A stretch of 64,000 bases of DNA from Qipengyuania psychrotolerans (GTDB lineage Bacteria; Pseudomonadota; Alphaproteobacteria; Sphingomonadales; Sphingomonadaceae): positions 1,612,001 through 1,676,000 of the forward strand of contig NZ_CP081297.1 in NCBI RefSeq assembly GCF_019711355.1, in the 5' to 3' direction. The notes below the pieces were generated by a model. It worked only from the letters and a program-made list of their open reading frames with translations, searched no databases and was not told where the DNA came from. Position 1 is the first letter of the stretch. Each line of letters begins with the position of its first letter. Shown here one piece after another: positions 62,940 to 64,000 of the stretch. The position numbers and the translations under genes were made by a program.

Positions 62940-64000
62940 GTGACTGCCGCCTCCTCCACCACCAGTCTCGATAAACGCGCGGTCTGGGCAATTGCCCTGC
63001 CTGCGATGGTCACCAATGTGGCCACGGCGCTGATTGGTATCGGCGATATGTGGGTCGTTGGCCAACTGGGAAGCGCACCGACACAAGGCGCGGTCGATAT
63101 CGGCGCGCGGCTGTTTGCTGTCCTGTTCACGGTAATGAACTTCCTCAAGACCGGCACCACAGGCCTGGTCGCGCAGGCGGGTACGCGTTCGGGTATCCAG
63201 GAACAGGCCGCCGTTCTCCTGCGCGGCCTGATCGTTGGCTTGGCCATCGCCGTGTTCCTGCTGGTTGCAAAACCATTGCTGCTGCCCGCGTTGCTCGATG
63301 CCCTCGGGGCAGATGCCGAGGTACGTGCAGCCGCGACCATCTATGCAGACATCCGCTATTGGAGCGCGCCAGCCGTGATGGCGAATTTCGCTGTCATCGG
63401 CTTTCTGGTCGGACAGCGGCGAATGACCACGGTGCTGATCGTGGAAGTGGGATATAATGCGCTCAACATCGGGCTTGGCCTGTGGTTCGTGCTGGGCCTC
63501 GATTGGGGCATCGCCGGGATCGGCTGGTCCAGCTTCATCGCGGAATATGCCAAGCTTTTTGTCCTCGCTGCGGTTCTGCTGGGCGGAGCAAGCGGGCCGG
63601 AAATCATCCGGCGTGCGCGCGCTGGCGGTCTCGCAAGGCTTGCTGAACTACGCCCGTTCCTCTCGGTCAATCGCGACCTCTTTCTGAGAACGGTAGTGCT
63701 AACGGTCGCCTTGGCCGGGCTGACCCGGCTTTCGGCAGAGCGCGGCGCCGTCGTACTTGCGGCCAACGGCATTCTCTACCAGCTCTTCATCTTTACCGCG
63801 TTGCTGCTCGACGGGTTCGAGAACGCTGCTCAGGTCCTCAATGGCGAACGTGTAGGCGCCAGGGATCGCGCCGGCTTCACCGCTTATGTGAGGGCCATAT
63901 TATGGCGGGGCATGGTCGCAGCAGCGCTAGTGGCTGGCGGGTTTGCGCTTCTCGCCGCCCCTATTCTTTCCAGCTTTGCAGCAACACCCGAAGTGGAAGC
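62940..64000 (+). CDS. MATE-family efflux protein (3' truncated by the window)
   Basis: The frame stays open to the right edge, giving at least 353 residues. Start GTG at 62940 with AGAGGA 7 bases upstream. About nine membrane segments are visible; the N-terminus WAIALPAMVTNVATALIGIGDMWVVGQLG is typical of DinF-type MATE exporters that expel cationic compounds in exchange for Na+ or H+. It follows tRNA-Pro by 28 bp. Confidence 0.9.
   Translation, partial: MTAASSTTSLDKRAVWAIALPAMVTNVATALIGIGDMWVVGQLGSAPTQGAVDIGARLFAVLFTVMNFLKTGTTGLVAQAGTRSGIQEQAAVLLRGLIVGLAIAVFLLVAKPLLLPALLDALGADAEVRAAATIYADIRYWSAPAVMANFAVIGFLVGQRRMTTVLIVEVGYNALNIGLGLWFVLGLDWGIAGIGWSSFIAEYAKLFVLAAVLLGGASGPEIIRRARAGGLARLAELRPFLSVNRDLFLRTVVLTVALAGLTRLSAERGAVVLAANGILYQLFIFTALLLDGFENAAQVLNGERVGARDRAGFTAYVRAILWRGMVAAALVAGGFALLAAPILSSFAATPEVE

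Overview
The window reads as a chromosomal segment of an alphaproteobacterium of the Sphingomonadales, most likely Erythrobacteraceae. This is inferred from protein style, moderately high GC, and a set of alphaproteobacterial traits: an NDUFS4-like complex I accessory protein, a gene-transfer-agent type holin, a DUF6456 protein and a GAAC-N7-GAAC (SOS-type) repeat. The lipid A genes lpxD and lpxA are missing from the fabZ/skp/bamA cluster, as expected for bacteria with glycosphingolipids instead of LPS. Gene density is high, most genes overlap or abut, and there is no CRISPR array, insertion sequence, rRNA operon or complete prophage.

Layout. 1-2.6 kb: mtaB (5' truncated)-ftsY-yciB. 2.6-4.9 kb: a small phosphatase-like gene and kup. 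5.0-9.8 kb: cytochrome c maturation genes ccmC-D-E-F-G-H-I, all on the minus strand, including a 46-residue ccmD. 9.9-12.5 kb: an amino acid dehydrogenase, tRNA-His, a 2OG-Fe(II) oxygenase, a DksA/TraR zinc protein and rpmE. 12.6-25.1 kb (minus strand): fabZ-skp-bamA-rseP-dxr-cdsA-uppS-frr-pyrH-tsf-rpsB, the widely conserved translation/isoprenoid/envelope cluster, interrupted by an oppositely oriented APC transporter. 25.5-28.5 kb: a small membrane-protein gene behind a possible LexA box, then pssA-psd (phosphatidylethanolamine synthesis) and a ketoacyl synthase III.

28.5-36.5 kb: tRNA-Tyr, a SpoU methyltransferase, a lipoprotein, HU, lon, ybaB-dnaX with the SRP RNA just upstream of dnaX, and a secreted repeat protein. 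36.5-46.7 kb: NDUFS4-like protein, hrpB, a lipoprotein, a polyprenyl synthase, chorismate mutase, a PepSY/response-regulator/histidine-kinase group, a SIMPL protein and a secreted amidohydrolase. 46.7-51.4 kb: uup, a uracil-DNA-glycosylase-like gene, a DUF6456 gene divergent from an XRE regulator across a perfect 12-bp direct repeat, and a glycosyltransferase. 51.4-54.4 kb: yajC-secD-secF. 54.5-64 kb: tRNA-Pro(GGG), a small exported protein, an orphan GTA-type holin, aroQ-accB-accC, a PhyH-like dioxygenase, a GFA protein, an Lrp regulator, a histidine-kinase-like protein with a degenerate ATPase domain, a polysaccharide-deacetylase-like protein, tRNAs (CAT and Pro TGG) and a truncated MATE exporter.

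Most of the window is housekeeping. The parts that deserve a second look are the XRE/DUF6456 locus with its operator-like repeat and the GTA-type holin 5.6 kb away; the small membrane protein behind a possible SOS box; EF-hand-like loops in Skp and BamA; and the degenerate kinase at 59.8 kb.
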